Below, piece by piece: positions 1 to 8,200 of a stretch of 43,141 bases of DNA (positions are counted from its first letter, which is position 1; every line of letters begins with the position of its first letter). A model generated the notes under the pieces. The model saw only the letters and a list, made by a program, of their open reading frames with translations, was not told the origin of the DNA and searched no databases. This stretch comes from Bacteroidales bacterium (GTDB taxonomy: Bacteria > Bacteroidota > Bacteroidia > Bacteroidales > WCHB1-69): NCBI GenBank assembly GCA_016288655.1, contig JAEEKX010000008.1, positions 1-43,141 of the forward strand, written 5' to 3'. The position numbers and the translations under genes are program-made.

Positions 1-2
1 GC

Positions 3-1361
3 GAGAAATGGGAGAGCATGCCGTGGATTCAGCGCGCTTCCATCATGATGAAGGCCGCCGAGCTGCTCGCCACCAAATGGCGCTATGTGCTCAACGCCGC
101 CACCATGTTAGGCCAGGGCAAGAGCCCCATGCAGGCCGAGATCGACTGCCCCTGCGAGGCCATCGACTTCCTCCGTTTCAACACATACTTCGCTTCCAAG
201 ATTTACAGCGAGCAGCCCATCTCCGACCACACCATGCTCGACCGCAACGAGTACCGCGGCATGGAAGGTTTCGTGTATGCTATCACTCCTTTCAACTTCA
301 CTTCTATTGCTTTGAACCTCAACGTGGCTCCCGCACTGATGGGTAATGTCACCATCTGGAAACCGTCCACCACGGCTATCCTTTCCAACTACTATATCAT
401 GCGCCTGCTCCAGGAAGCCGGTCTTCCTGACGGCGTCATCAACTTCTTGCCCGGCAGCGGCTCCGTCATCAGCGAGGTGGCCTTCAAGTCGCCGCACTTG
501 GCAGGTATCCACTTCACCGGCAGCACCTCCACCTTCAAGAGCTTCTGGAAACTGATCGGTCAGAACATCGACACCTACAGAACCTATCCGAAGATTGTGG
601 GTGAGACCGGTGGCAAGGACTTCATCTTCGCTCACAAGACCGCTCCGGCCCGCGAGCTGGCCGTGGCCATCCTGCGTGGTGCTTTCGAGTACCAAGGTCA
701 GAAGTGTTCCGCCGCTTCCCGCGCTTACGTTCCGAAATCTCTCTGGCCCAAGACCTTGAAACACATCCAGGAGATGATGAAGACCGTGAAGATGGGCGAC
801 GGCCGTGACTTCGGCAACCTCATCAACGCCGTTATCGACGAAAAATCATTCGACAATATCAAGGGTTATATCGACCGTGCCAAGAAATCGAAGAATGCTG
901 AGATCGTGCTGGGCGGCAAGTGCGACAAGAGCGTGGGTTACTTTGTGGAGCCCACCATTATTGTGGCCAACACCCCCGACTACGAGTCCATCCGCGAGGA
1001 GATCTTCGGACCCGTCATCACCGTTTATGTATATCCCGATGCACAGTTCGAGAAGACCCTCAAGCTTTGCGACGAGACCTCTCCGTACGCACTCACCGGC
1101 TCCATCTTCGCCACCGACCGTTATGCCATCGAGACGGCCGAGCAGATGCTCCGTCACAGCGCCGGCAACTTTTACATCAACGACAAGCCCACTGGCGCAG
1201 TGGTAGGTTGCCAGCCCTTCGGCGGCGCCCGCGCTTCCGGTACCAACGACAAGGCAGGCAGCGCCCTCAACCTCTACCGTTGGATCAGCGCCCGCTGCAT
1301 CAAGGAGACCTTCGTCCCCGCTACCGATTATGGTTATCCGTTCTTGAACCCCGAAAAATAA
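3..1361 (+). CDS. pruA: L-glutamate gamma-semialdehyde (1-pyrroline-5-carboxylate) dehydrogenase, 5' end missing
   Basis: Oxidises glutamate 5-semialdehyde, formed during proline or ornithine breakdown, to glutamate with NAD+ in the cytoplasm. The gene is already open at the window edge; the first full codon is at 3 and 452 residues are visible, so roughly 90 N-terminal residues are missing against the usual ~540. It has the aldehyde dehydrogenase hallmarks: VGETGGKD with the general-base glutamate, the catalytic cysteine in YQGQKCSAASRAYVP, EEIFGPV, and the PFGGARASGTNDKAG segment typical of the P5C dehydrogenase branch rather than of other ALDHs. The stop TAA is followed 20 bp later by a strong terminator, so this is the last gene of its transcription unit. 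What lies upstream is not visible. Confidence 0.93.
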   Translation, partial: EKWESMPWIQRASIMMKAAELLATKWRYVLNAATMLGQGKSPMQAEIDCPCEAIDFLRFNTYFASKIYSEQPISDHTMLDRNEYRGMEGFVYAITPFNFTSIALNLNVAPALMGNVTIWKPSTTAILSNYYIMRLLQEAGLPDGVINFLPGSGSVISEVAFKSPHLAGIHFTGSTSTFKSFWKLIGQNIDTYRTYPKIVGETGGKDFIFAHKTAPARELAVAILRGAFEYQGQKCSAASRAYVPKSLWPKTLKHIQEMMKTVKMGDGRDFGNLINAVIDEKSFDNIKGYIDRAKKSKNAEIVLGGKCDKSVGYFVEPTIIVANTPDYESIREEIFGPVITVYVYPDAQFEKTLKLCDETSPYALTGSIFATDRYAIETAEQMLRHSAGNFYINDKPTGAVVGCQPFGGARASGTNDKAGSALNLYRWISARCIKETFVPATDYGYPFLNPEK

Positions 1362-1381
1362 TAGAGTAGGGGATCAATATG

Positions 1382-1412
1382 AAAAAGCGCGCTCGTTTGG
1401 GCGCGCTTTTTT
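1382..1412 (+). terminator. Rho-independent terminator after pruA
   Basis: A perfect GC-rich stem (GCGCGC at 1387-1392 with GCGCGC at 1401-1406), extended by A/T pairs, closes an 8-nt loop and runs into six T residues at 1407-1412. It sits 20 bp after the pruA stop. Confidence 0.9.
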
Positions 1413-1477
1413 GTCAAACATTTCCGTGTTTTTGGGATAAATCAGCAAAAATATTTCCGTAACCCACCGAAAAAGAG

Positions 1478-1485
1478 TATTTTTG
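1478..1485 (+). promoter_or_regulatory. Bacteroidota -7 promoter element TATTTTTG
   Basis: Matches TAnnTTTG and lies 79 bp before the ATG of the interrupted gene at 1565. A 16-codon mini-frame (MKINFSKPF...) at 1509-1559 lies in the resulting leader. No clear -33 TTTG is seen. Confidence 0.5.
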
Positions 1486-1564
1486 CACTCGAAAATGACT
1501 GGACACTTATGAAAATAAATTTCAGTAAACCTTTTCTATTTGAAAAAGTTGAGATGTAAAAACG

Positions 1565-2407
1565 ATGAAAGGAAAATGAATCGTTGGCGTATGTTGGTTG
1601 CTCGCTTGCTGGATGGCCTTGCAGGCGGGCGGAACATCCGATTCCACCTCTATCCTGAAGAACGGATGGTTTACCTATGCGCCATACGGGAAGTCGCTTC
1701 TCAGTGATGTCCATCCCAATTTCGTGCGATTTGAAATGGTAGGGAACACCAACCACCCGGCTTATGATTTTACGCATAGCGGCAAGGGCTTTCGTCCCAG
1801 TACGCAAGGCTGTTTCGGGATGGATTTGCCCTTGTGGAACGGCAACTTCGGAGCCGACAAGCGGTTCGGATTGAGCTTCACCCTGAGTGCGTCGGCTTAT
1901 TTGTGAATGGATTTGTTTGAGTCGCAAACTTCGCCGGTGCTCAACACGGACTACCGAATCGGGATGCCCACGCATACATTTATCCACCGCCTGAACCGCA
2001 AGTTTCTGAAAAACTATTCCGTTGCTTGGTCTCCGTTCAAGCACGAGTCCACCCATGTAGGCGATGAGATCCAAATCCAGCGGGTGGAAGCGTACTTCCA
2101 ATACCAATATCAGACGCCCACCTCGCGCCATGGCTTCCAAGGAATTGTTTCGGCAGAGATCCGCAATCGGGTGCTCTATGGTTATGATTTGACCGCCAAA
2201 GAAGACGATGAAGACAGCGGTTCGTCCGATTACAGGCGTTTTCCCTACAACCTATTTCTTGGGATGCGGTACAATATTCCGGGTTACGACGGCTATTTCA
2301 GCCGTTTCGCCTTTGGGGTCAGGTTGTACCACGGCAACTGCCCGTTCGGACATTTCCGTTCCATTGACAACTTTAGTCAGGTAGGCGTAGCTTTTGTGTT
2401 TCAATAA
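1565..2407 (+). pseudogene. DUF1207-like outer-membrane protein gene interrupted by two in-frame TGA codons
   Basis: One frame runs from ATG 1565 to TAA 2407 (281 codons) and is interrupted only by TGA at 1577-1579 and TGA at 1904-1906. Skipping the first TGA gives a normal signal peptide: MKGK, stop, IVGVCWLLACWMALQA. The second TGA falls in ASAYL-stop-MDLFESQTSP, and the text on both sides reads as one protein. Phrases such as VLNTDYRIGMP, HESTHVGDEI and the closing SQVGVAFVFQ strand suggest an outer-membrane beta-barrel related to DUF1207-type proteins; this family call is from memory and tentative. Both stops are one transition away from TGG, and the gene uses TGG for Trp at least four times elsewhere. 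There are no frameshifts. The likely reading is a recently inactivated gene; sequence error is possible. The region is more AT-rich than its neighbours. Confidence 0.6.
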
Positions 2408-2705
2408 TGTTTTCGCATTTCCGGGCATCGACTAGCCGTCTCTTAATGTTTTTTAGGCCGCCACCGTTTCGTGTCCAATTTGCGCCAATACTGGCAATTT
2501 CCAAAGTATAATTTATTGATACACAATATTAAAATTATAAAAATGGCCTTTTCAAGTCTCGTAATTGAGCTCGATGTAATGGTCAAACGACGCTCCGAGG
2601 TGAAAATGACAACTAACAACCTGATGCGTAGGTTGTTAAAAGAAAGAAATGATGTGTGCTTTACTCCACATCGCCCTCTCAAGGGGGAGGCGATGCGGAG
2701 GTCTT
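2408..2705. other. Intergenic region with two hairpins
   Basis: No convincing gene is seen. Two inverted repeats stand out: AACAACCT/AGGTTGTT at 2615-2622 and 2630-2637 with a 7-nt loop, and a longer stem of 12 bases with one mismatch at 2664-2675 and 2689-2700. The second lies 6 bp beyond the stop of the minus-strand nitroreductase and could form a 3' stem-loop for that transcript, although no T-run follows it. Confidence 0.5.
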
Positions 2706-3341
2706 CTATAATATCAGATCGGAGAGCTTGACCTTCGGCACGTAGTGGATCCCGTCGCGGCGGTAGTAGGCGTGGCTGTCGCCCTCGCTGATCTCGACGC
2801 GGCGGATGACCTCGGCGCCGCGCCCGATGGCCAGCACCAGCAGAGGCGGGTAGGGGAGCGCGAAGGCGGTTTGCAGGTTCTCCCGATGGAACGCCCCAAT
2901 CATCAGGCCGTTGTAACCCAACTCGGTAGCTTTCAACAACATGCTTTGCGCCGAAATGCCCATGTCGATATCCACGAGTTTGCTTTCGGGCACGGTGCTG
3001 CAGATGAGGATGAAGGCCTGCGGCTCGGTGCCCGGAAATGGCAGGTGCAGTTCCGGCAGGGCGGCGCCCATCTTGATGTTTCGGAGTACGACGTCGGCGC
3101 CGCTGTCGCGGGTGACCAACTTGAAACGGAGTACCTGCTGGTTGCAGGCCGACGGCAGTAGCGGGTTGACGGCCACGATACGCTCCAGCACCTCCCGCGT
3201 CACCTCCACCTCGGGACGGTAGCCGCGGTAACTGCGATTGCGCTCCAACAACTTGTCGATGGGTACGTGCTTGACGACAGTGCGTGCGGCACCCTTGCCG
3301 AAGACCTCTTCGTATCGGCTTTCCAAATATCCGTCTGCCAT
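2706..3341 (-). CDS. Nitroreductase family protein
   Basis: A 211-residue FMN-dependent oxidoreductase-type protein, probably cytoplasmic. The N-terminal part has the family's R-S-Y/R-x-Y motif (ERNRSYRGYRP), followed by LLPSACNQQVLRFKLV, which matches the FMN-contacting SP/SAxNxQP region. DIDMGISAQSMLLKATELGYNGLMIGAF is the usual DxGxxxQxxxLxAxxxGLG-type helix, shown here in part, and LLVLAIGRGAE resembles the closing strand. The substrate cannot be predicted. It lies 14 bp downstream of the small gene at 3356-3547 on the same strand, and both probably use the promoter at 3574-3581. Confidence 0.85.
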   Translation of the reverse strand: MADGYLESRYEEVFGKGAARTVVKHVPIDKLLERNRSYRGYRPEVEVTREVLERIVAVNPLLPSACNQQVLRFKLVTRDSGADVVLRNIKMGAALPELHLPFPGTEPQAFILICSTVPESKLVDIDMGISAQSMLLKATELGYNGLMIGAFHRENLQTAFALPYPPLLVLAIGRGAEVIRRVEISEGDSHAYYRRDGIHYVPKVKLSDLIL

Positions 3342-3355
3342 GGCTTTACAATTAT

Positions 3356-3547
3356 TTATTCGGCGGTCAGACCGAGTGATTTCAACTGTTTGTCGATCTC
3401 TGCGAAACTCTCCTTGACGAGGATGGCCTCTTCATCGGAAAGGGCATAGACGGCGCAACCACCCTCTACGGCTTCGATTTTTTCAATGGTTTCCACATTC
3501 ATGAAAATCTTAACCCCATTGTCTTTGCGTGTGAATGAAATGAACAT
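3356..3547 (-). CDS. Small FlbD-like protein of unknown function
   Basis: A 63-residue protein, MFISFTRKDN...LGLTAE. The open frame continues 19 codons further upstream, but a promoter -7 box (3574-3581) lies inside that extension, so the ATG at 3547 is preferred. The layout MFISFTRKDNGVKIFMNVETIEKIEAV followed by a strand containing EAILVKES resembles the FlbD/YlzI-like fold (a short beta-rich protein with a conserved INxxxIxxIE-type motif); this is a resemblance, not a firm assignment. No signal peptide or membrane segment is present. It is the first gene of a two-gene unit with the nitroreductase. Confidence 0.6.
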   Translation of the reverse strand: MFISFTRKDNGVKIFMNVETIEKIEAVEGGCAVYALSDEEAILVKESFAEIDKQLKSLGLTAE

Positions 3548-3573
3548 ATTCCAGAATTTTGAAATTGAAGCGA

Positions 3574-3581
3574 CAAAAGTA
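3574..3581 (-). promoter_or_regulatory. -7 promoter element TACTTTTG (minus strand)
   Basis: On the minus strand this reads TACTTTTG and lies 27 bp before the ATG of the FlbD-like gene. It sets the start of that gene and is divergent from the promoter at 3635. Confidence 0.6.
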
Positions 3582-3634
3582 GTTCTTTTTTTTGAAATCG
3601 ACATACTTTTATCGGTAAAACCATAAAAAAATGG

Positions 3635-3642
3635 TATCTTTG
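3635..3642 (+). promoter_or_regulatory. -7 promoter element TATCTTTG
   Basis: Matches TAnnTTTG and lies 19 bp before the GTG start of the ABC ATPase gene, implying a very short leader. Confidence 0.6.
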
Positions 3643-3661
3643 CCGCTCCAAAACCGATAAT

Positions 3662-4429
3662 GTGATACGAGTCAGTGGCCTATGTTTTTCCTATTCCCGC
3701 AAGCCGGTCTTGCAAGGGTGCTCGTTCGGAATCGAGCCGGGCGATTTCTGCGCCATCGTTGGTCCCAACGGTTCGGGAAAGACGACTTTGCTGAAGTTGA
3801 TCGCGGGCATTTTGGAGCCGCAAGGGGGAGAAATCTCGCTCGACGGTCGTCCGTTGTCGCGGCTTTCGGTGCGCGACCGCGCACAAATCCTCTCTTACGT
3901 CTCCCAGCGCCAAGAGGTGGTCTTCGACTTTCCCGTCTTCGACACGGTGTTGCTGGGGCGCAATCCCTACCAGAGCCGGTGGGCAGAGGCGGGCGCACAT
4001 GACCGCGAGGTGGTGGAGCGCGTGCTGGAACAGACCGGCCTCTTGCCGTTCCGCGACCGCATGCTCACCGAACTGAGCGGCGGCGAGGCCCAACGGGTGA
4101 TGATCGCCCGCGCCATGGCCCAGGAGACTCCGCTCATGCTGCTCGACGAACCTCTCTCCAACCTCGACATCACCCACCAGTTTGCCGTGATGGACATCCT
4201 GCAACAACTTAATAAACAGAAAAATACAACCATACTAATCGTGTTGCACGACTTTTCTTTCCTGCATGGTTATGCCAACAAAACCCTGATGCTGTGCGGT
4301 GGGAAACTGCAACATTTCGGTCCCACCGAGGAGGTGATCACGCCGGAGCACATCCGCGAGACCTTCCACCTTGACGAGACCTTCTCCGTCGATGCCGGCG
4401 GTCATGTCATCCGAACGACTAATCATTAA
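3662..4429 (+). CDS. ABC transporter ATP-binding protein, FecE/BtuD (iron-siderophore or cobalamin) type
   Basis: A 255-residue cytoplasmic ATPase that would drive import of a metal chelate or cobamide through FecCD-type permeases. It shows Walker A GPNGSGKTT (about residue 37), the Q-loop in YVSQRQEVVFDF, the signature LSGGEAQRVMIARAMA, Walker B LMLLDEPLSNLD and the H-loop in IVLHDFSFL. The start is GTG at 3662; no in-frame ATG lies nearby and the promoter box ends 19 bp upstream. No permease or binding-protein gene is adjacent, so its partners must lie elsewhere. pepE follows after 12 bp. It is not the GldA partner of the distant gldFG genes, judging by its FecE-type sequence. Confidence 0.88.
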   Translation: MIRVSGLCFSYSRKPVLQGCSFGIEPGDFCAIVGPNGSGKTTLLKLIAGILEPQGGEISLDGRPLSRLSVRDRAQILSYVSQRQEVVFDFPVFDTVLLGRNPYQSRWAEAGAHDREVVERVLEQTGLLPFRDRMLTELSGGEAQRVMIARAMAQETPLMLLDEPLSNLDITHQFAVMDILQQLNKQKNTTILIVLHDFSFLHGYANKTLMLCGGKLQHFGPTEEVITPEHIRETFHLDETFSVDAGGHVIRTTNH

Positions 4430-4441
4430 AAACATACCGAT

Positions 4442-5224
4442 ATGAAACTTTTATTAATCAGCAATTCAACAAATTACAAAGAGAGTTACCTCGGCTGGTG
4501 CATGCCGTTGATTGAACGTTTTCTAGGCACGGAGCGCAAATTGCGCATCGCCTTCTTCCCCTACGCCGTCGTGCGCAATGGCGAGACTTTGGAGGCAAGT
4601 TATAACGCTGCCACTGAGAAGGTTAAAGGATGTTTTGAGAAGTTCGGTCTGGCGGCCGACATCGTCTCTACGCATTCCGTGGCCGATCCTGTGAAGTTGG
4701 TCAACGAGAGCGACGCCATCATGGTGAGCGGTGGCAACACCTTCCACCTGGTTTATGAACTGCACCGCAACGGGCTCATCGAGCCGGTGCGACGCAAGGT
4801 GATGGAGGGGGCCCCCTACATCGGCTGGAGCGCCGGCAGCAACGTGGCCTGCCCGACGCTGCGCACCACTAACGATATGCCCATTGTGATGCCCGCCAGT
4901 TTCCAGTGCTTCGACTTGGTGCCCTTCCAGATCAACCCGCACTACATCGACCCCTATCCGGAGGCCGTGAACGACGCCCTGACCCATGCCGGCGAGTCGC
5001 GGCAGGACCGCATCGAGGAGTTCCTCTGCGTGAATCCCGAGATCACCGTCGTCGGTCTGCGTGAGGCCACTGCGCTGTGGGTGGAGAACGACCGCATCAC
5101 CTTGTGCGAGTACGAAAAGAATCCCTACAATAAGAAGCGCGAGATGATCGTGCTGAAAAACGGCTGCCCCGTGCGCGAAATCAAGCCCGGCAGCACCTTC
5201 GACTTCGCTATGCGCGAGTGCTGA
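4442..5224 (+). CDS. pepE: Dipeptidase E (peptidase S51)
   Basis: A 260-residue cytoplasmic serine peptidase that in this family hydrolyses Asp-Xaa dipeptides. The nucleophile elbow is in GWSAGSNVACPTL (about residue 131), preceded by MVSGGNTFHLVYEL, the conserved strand-turn of S51. The segment PFQINPHYIDP supplies the conserved histidine region and the length matches the family. It starts 12 bp after the ABC ATPase and probably shares its transcript. No signal peptide is present. Confidence 0.88.
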   Translation: MKLLLISNSTNYKESYLGWCMPLIERFLGTERKLRIAFFPYAVVRNGETLEASYNAATEKVKGCFEKFGLAADIVSTHSVADPVKLVNESDAIMVSGGNTFHLVYELHRNGLIEPVRRKVMEGAPYIGWSAGSNVACPTLRTTNDMPIVMPASFQCFDLVPFQINPHYIDPYPEAVNDALTHAGESRQDRIEEFLCVNPEITVVGLREATALWVENDRITLCEYEKNPYNKKREMIVLKNGCPVREIKPGSTFDFAMREC

Positions 5225-5284
5225 TTTTTGGCATCGCGGTGGTCGCAGACAGATACAAAAACCGTTCAAAACCTTAATCGACTC

Positions 5285-8200
5285 ATGAGTAACGAAATCA
5301 AATCCAAGGCCTTAGAGGTCAATCTCAAAAACACGAACGTAGAATACGAAATCCCCGCAGAGCACCAGTGGTTCATGGCGCAGTCGGAAAAGCAGTGGGG
5401 GTTGCACAAGCGGGTGGTGGAGTTCTTCACCGAGTACGACCACCCGATGTCGAACCGCGCCGAAGTGGTGAAGGCGTTGCCGAATGTCACCATCAGCGAC
5501 TTCTGGCTCTACAAGGATCTGCCGGTGGAGGATCAGAAGCGGGTGGTGAACGTGGCGTTGGAGATTTACGAGAAGCTGCTCTCCGAGAAGTTGCGCCACG
5601 CCTGGGCGCGCGACCTGGTGACCTACTTCCTCCGCTTCATCGAGAACAACGACGCCGTGCTCAACCGCTGCGGCGACGGCGTGGCGCGTTGCATCGCCCT
5701 GCTCGACAAGTATCTGGACGACAACGCCTTTGACTACTACTGCCACGTCGGTCAGTTCAAGGTGAAGTTGGGGCTGGCGGCGACGAATCCCGCGACCGCC
5801 GAGGCGACGCTCAAATTGATGCGACGCTTGGTCCTGAGTCACATCGCCTTCTGGCGCGACACCACCCAGATCGAGAAGTGGTACGACGAGCACAAGGGCA
5901 AGATGTCGCGAGACTACTCCGCCCACCTCGCCGACTTGGGCGCGCCGCTCTTCGACGAGTTCGAACAGAAGGCCAGCAACGCCGCCACCTGGCAGGAACT
6001 CTGCGCTAACGCATTCACTTTCAACGACATCATCCGCGCTTTCGAGAGCAAGATTCCTGTTTTCGACCACACGTCTGAGCAGTTCTGCTACATCTTTTAT
6101 CTGCTCCACCTGCCCGGCACTATCGACAACCACCCGCAACTGCTGGTTGAACTCAACAAGGTGATACGCCTCGTGAGTCACGAGGACGACGAGGCGCAGT
6201 GCATCTCCTCCATGGACGACCTGTTCGAGCAGTTCGACGACTTCCGCGACAGCCACCTCAACCTCATTCTCGACTCCATCCTTGAGTTGGGTAAGGAAAT
6301 CATCAACACCAAGAACCACAAGTTGATCAAGTACTTGGAGCGCAAGATCATCGACTTCGGCTTCGTCACTCCGGGTGTGAAGTACATCACGAACGACTGG
6401 GAGTTGAAGGTCAATCCGTGCCACATCAAGAACGTGCGCGTTTGGCTGGAACTCATCGAGTACGCGCCGGAGACCATGCAGCGTCTGCTCTCCGCCCTCA
6501 TCATCAACCTGCGCGTGGGCGGCATCTTTGTCTTCGACACAGACTTTTTCCAAAAGGACATCACCAAACTGCTCAACTCGCAGATCTCCCCGGTCTATAA
6601 GCAGACCAAGCAGTTGGCGAGGATCTTCCCCGTCTATTTCAACGAGATCGGCGCGGAAGGACAGTTGCGCGACGTCTCCACCAAGATCGACGAGTTGTCG
6701 CACCGCAACGACAAACTCATTCACTTCCTGCGCAAGCAGATCCACACCGAAGGCAACAACTCTCACATCCAGATTACGTTGGATATCATCAACTTCTGGT
6801 ATGACAAAAAGAAAGAGCGACTGAAAGAGATTTTGCCCCCCAATGTTTATGAATTGGTTGAACCCGACGGTGTTTGGGTCGAAGGAGTGCACCAGTGCTT
6901 GCTGAAATTCTGCTCTTTTGCCAACATGAAGTTGGAGGATCTGATTGAGTTGAAGAAGGATGAGGTCGAGCAGATCAGCAGGAAAATAGAGCACGAGGAG
7001 CCGGTGGATGTGCAGCGTGTCTGCCTCATCATCGAACTGTACCAACTGCTGAAGGAGAAGTACATTTTCGACTCCACCGACATCATCGACATCATGCGAG
7101 GCGACAGTTTCTTGGCCACCGAAGACGTGAACCGTCTGGAGGAGTGCCTGGCCGGCAACGACCCCGTGGCGACGCTCAAGCACATCTTCTCGTTGATGAA
7201 AAAACTCAACGACATCATCTTCGACCCGAAGGAGAGCCAGGGCTGGGAGAATGTGGTCTATAAGCGCCACATCGCTTTCGGAATCCCCTCTATGTATGGA
7301 TATTATCGCGAGGTGAAGTTCGACGCGCTCGGCTTGATTTTCCGTCTGGAACGCATCGTCACGGTGTTGATTCACGACATCATCGGCAACCTCAACACCA
7401 GCGTCTTCACCTTCAACGCCTTCAAGCAGATCTGCGACACGATCCAGTTGATGCATGAGGGCATGGCGCTTGATGGCGTCTATGACCAGGGCTTCGACTC
7501 CAACTTGAAGATGCTCCAGTACAGTTTGAACTCCGAATGTTTTACTATTGGTCAGTATATCAATATCTTCCAATTCATGGAAAGCAGCTTGCACGAGATC
7601 ATCAGCAACTACTTCATCCGTCCTTACGAGCCGTTGTTGAAGGTGATCGTGCCGCAGTTGTTGGAAAATGAGGTGCGCGACAAGTCGCAGATGCGCAAGA
7701 TTGTGGCGCAGAAGTCGGAGGTCTTCTTCCGCGAGTTGCTCTCATCTTCGTTCCTGATCCAGCAGTTGGACAACTTCATCGGCGAGATACTCAACAACTT
7801 GCGCACGCAGGCGAACCTGTTGACGCAGGAGGAGGCCCGTGACCTGATGACTTACGACCAGAAGTTGGCCTTCAGTCCGCTGAACCGCGAGACGCCGTCG
7901 GTAGATAATCGTGTCTTCTTGGGTGCGAAGGCCTATTATTTGAAAAAACTGTATTTGAACAACTATCCTGTGCCGCCCGGATTCGTGGTCACCACGGAGG
8001 TTTTCCGCCGTATCGACGCCATCTTGAAGGTGGATGCCATCAACGATGAATTTGATCGGGTGTTGCATCGTCATCTTGTTGGTGTAGAAAAACTTACGGG
8101 ATTGAAGTTCGGCGACCCGAAGCATCCGTTGCTGTTGAGTGTGCGTTCTGGCTCTGCCATTTCGATGCCCGGTGCCATGAACACCTTCCTCAACGTCGGC

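Noticed and set aside
1565-2407. Genome-wide reading of TGA as tryptophan
   Set aside because: All other genes in the window use TGG and lack internal TGA, and TGA is a normal stop (for example 5222-5224).
2471-2731. An 86-codon plus-strand frame after the interrupted gene
   Set aside because: It crosses two hairpins and the 3' end of the minus-strand nitroreductase, and its composition does not look coding.
3662-4429. The ABC ATPase as the missing GldA
   Set aside because: Its sequence is FecE/BtuD-like and it is about 19 kb from gldFG in a different unit.
5312-7594. A 760-residue open frame on the minus strand
   Set aside because: It lies wholly inside the PPDK-like gene, has low-complexity Val/Asp/Leu-rich composition and no start context. 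It is an effect of GC-biased third positions.
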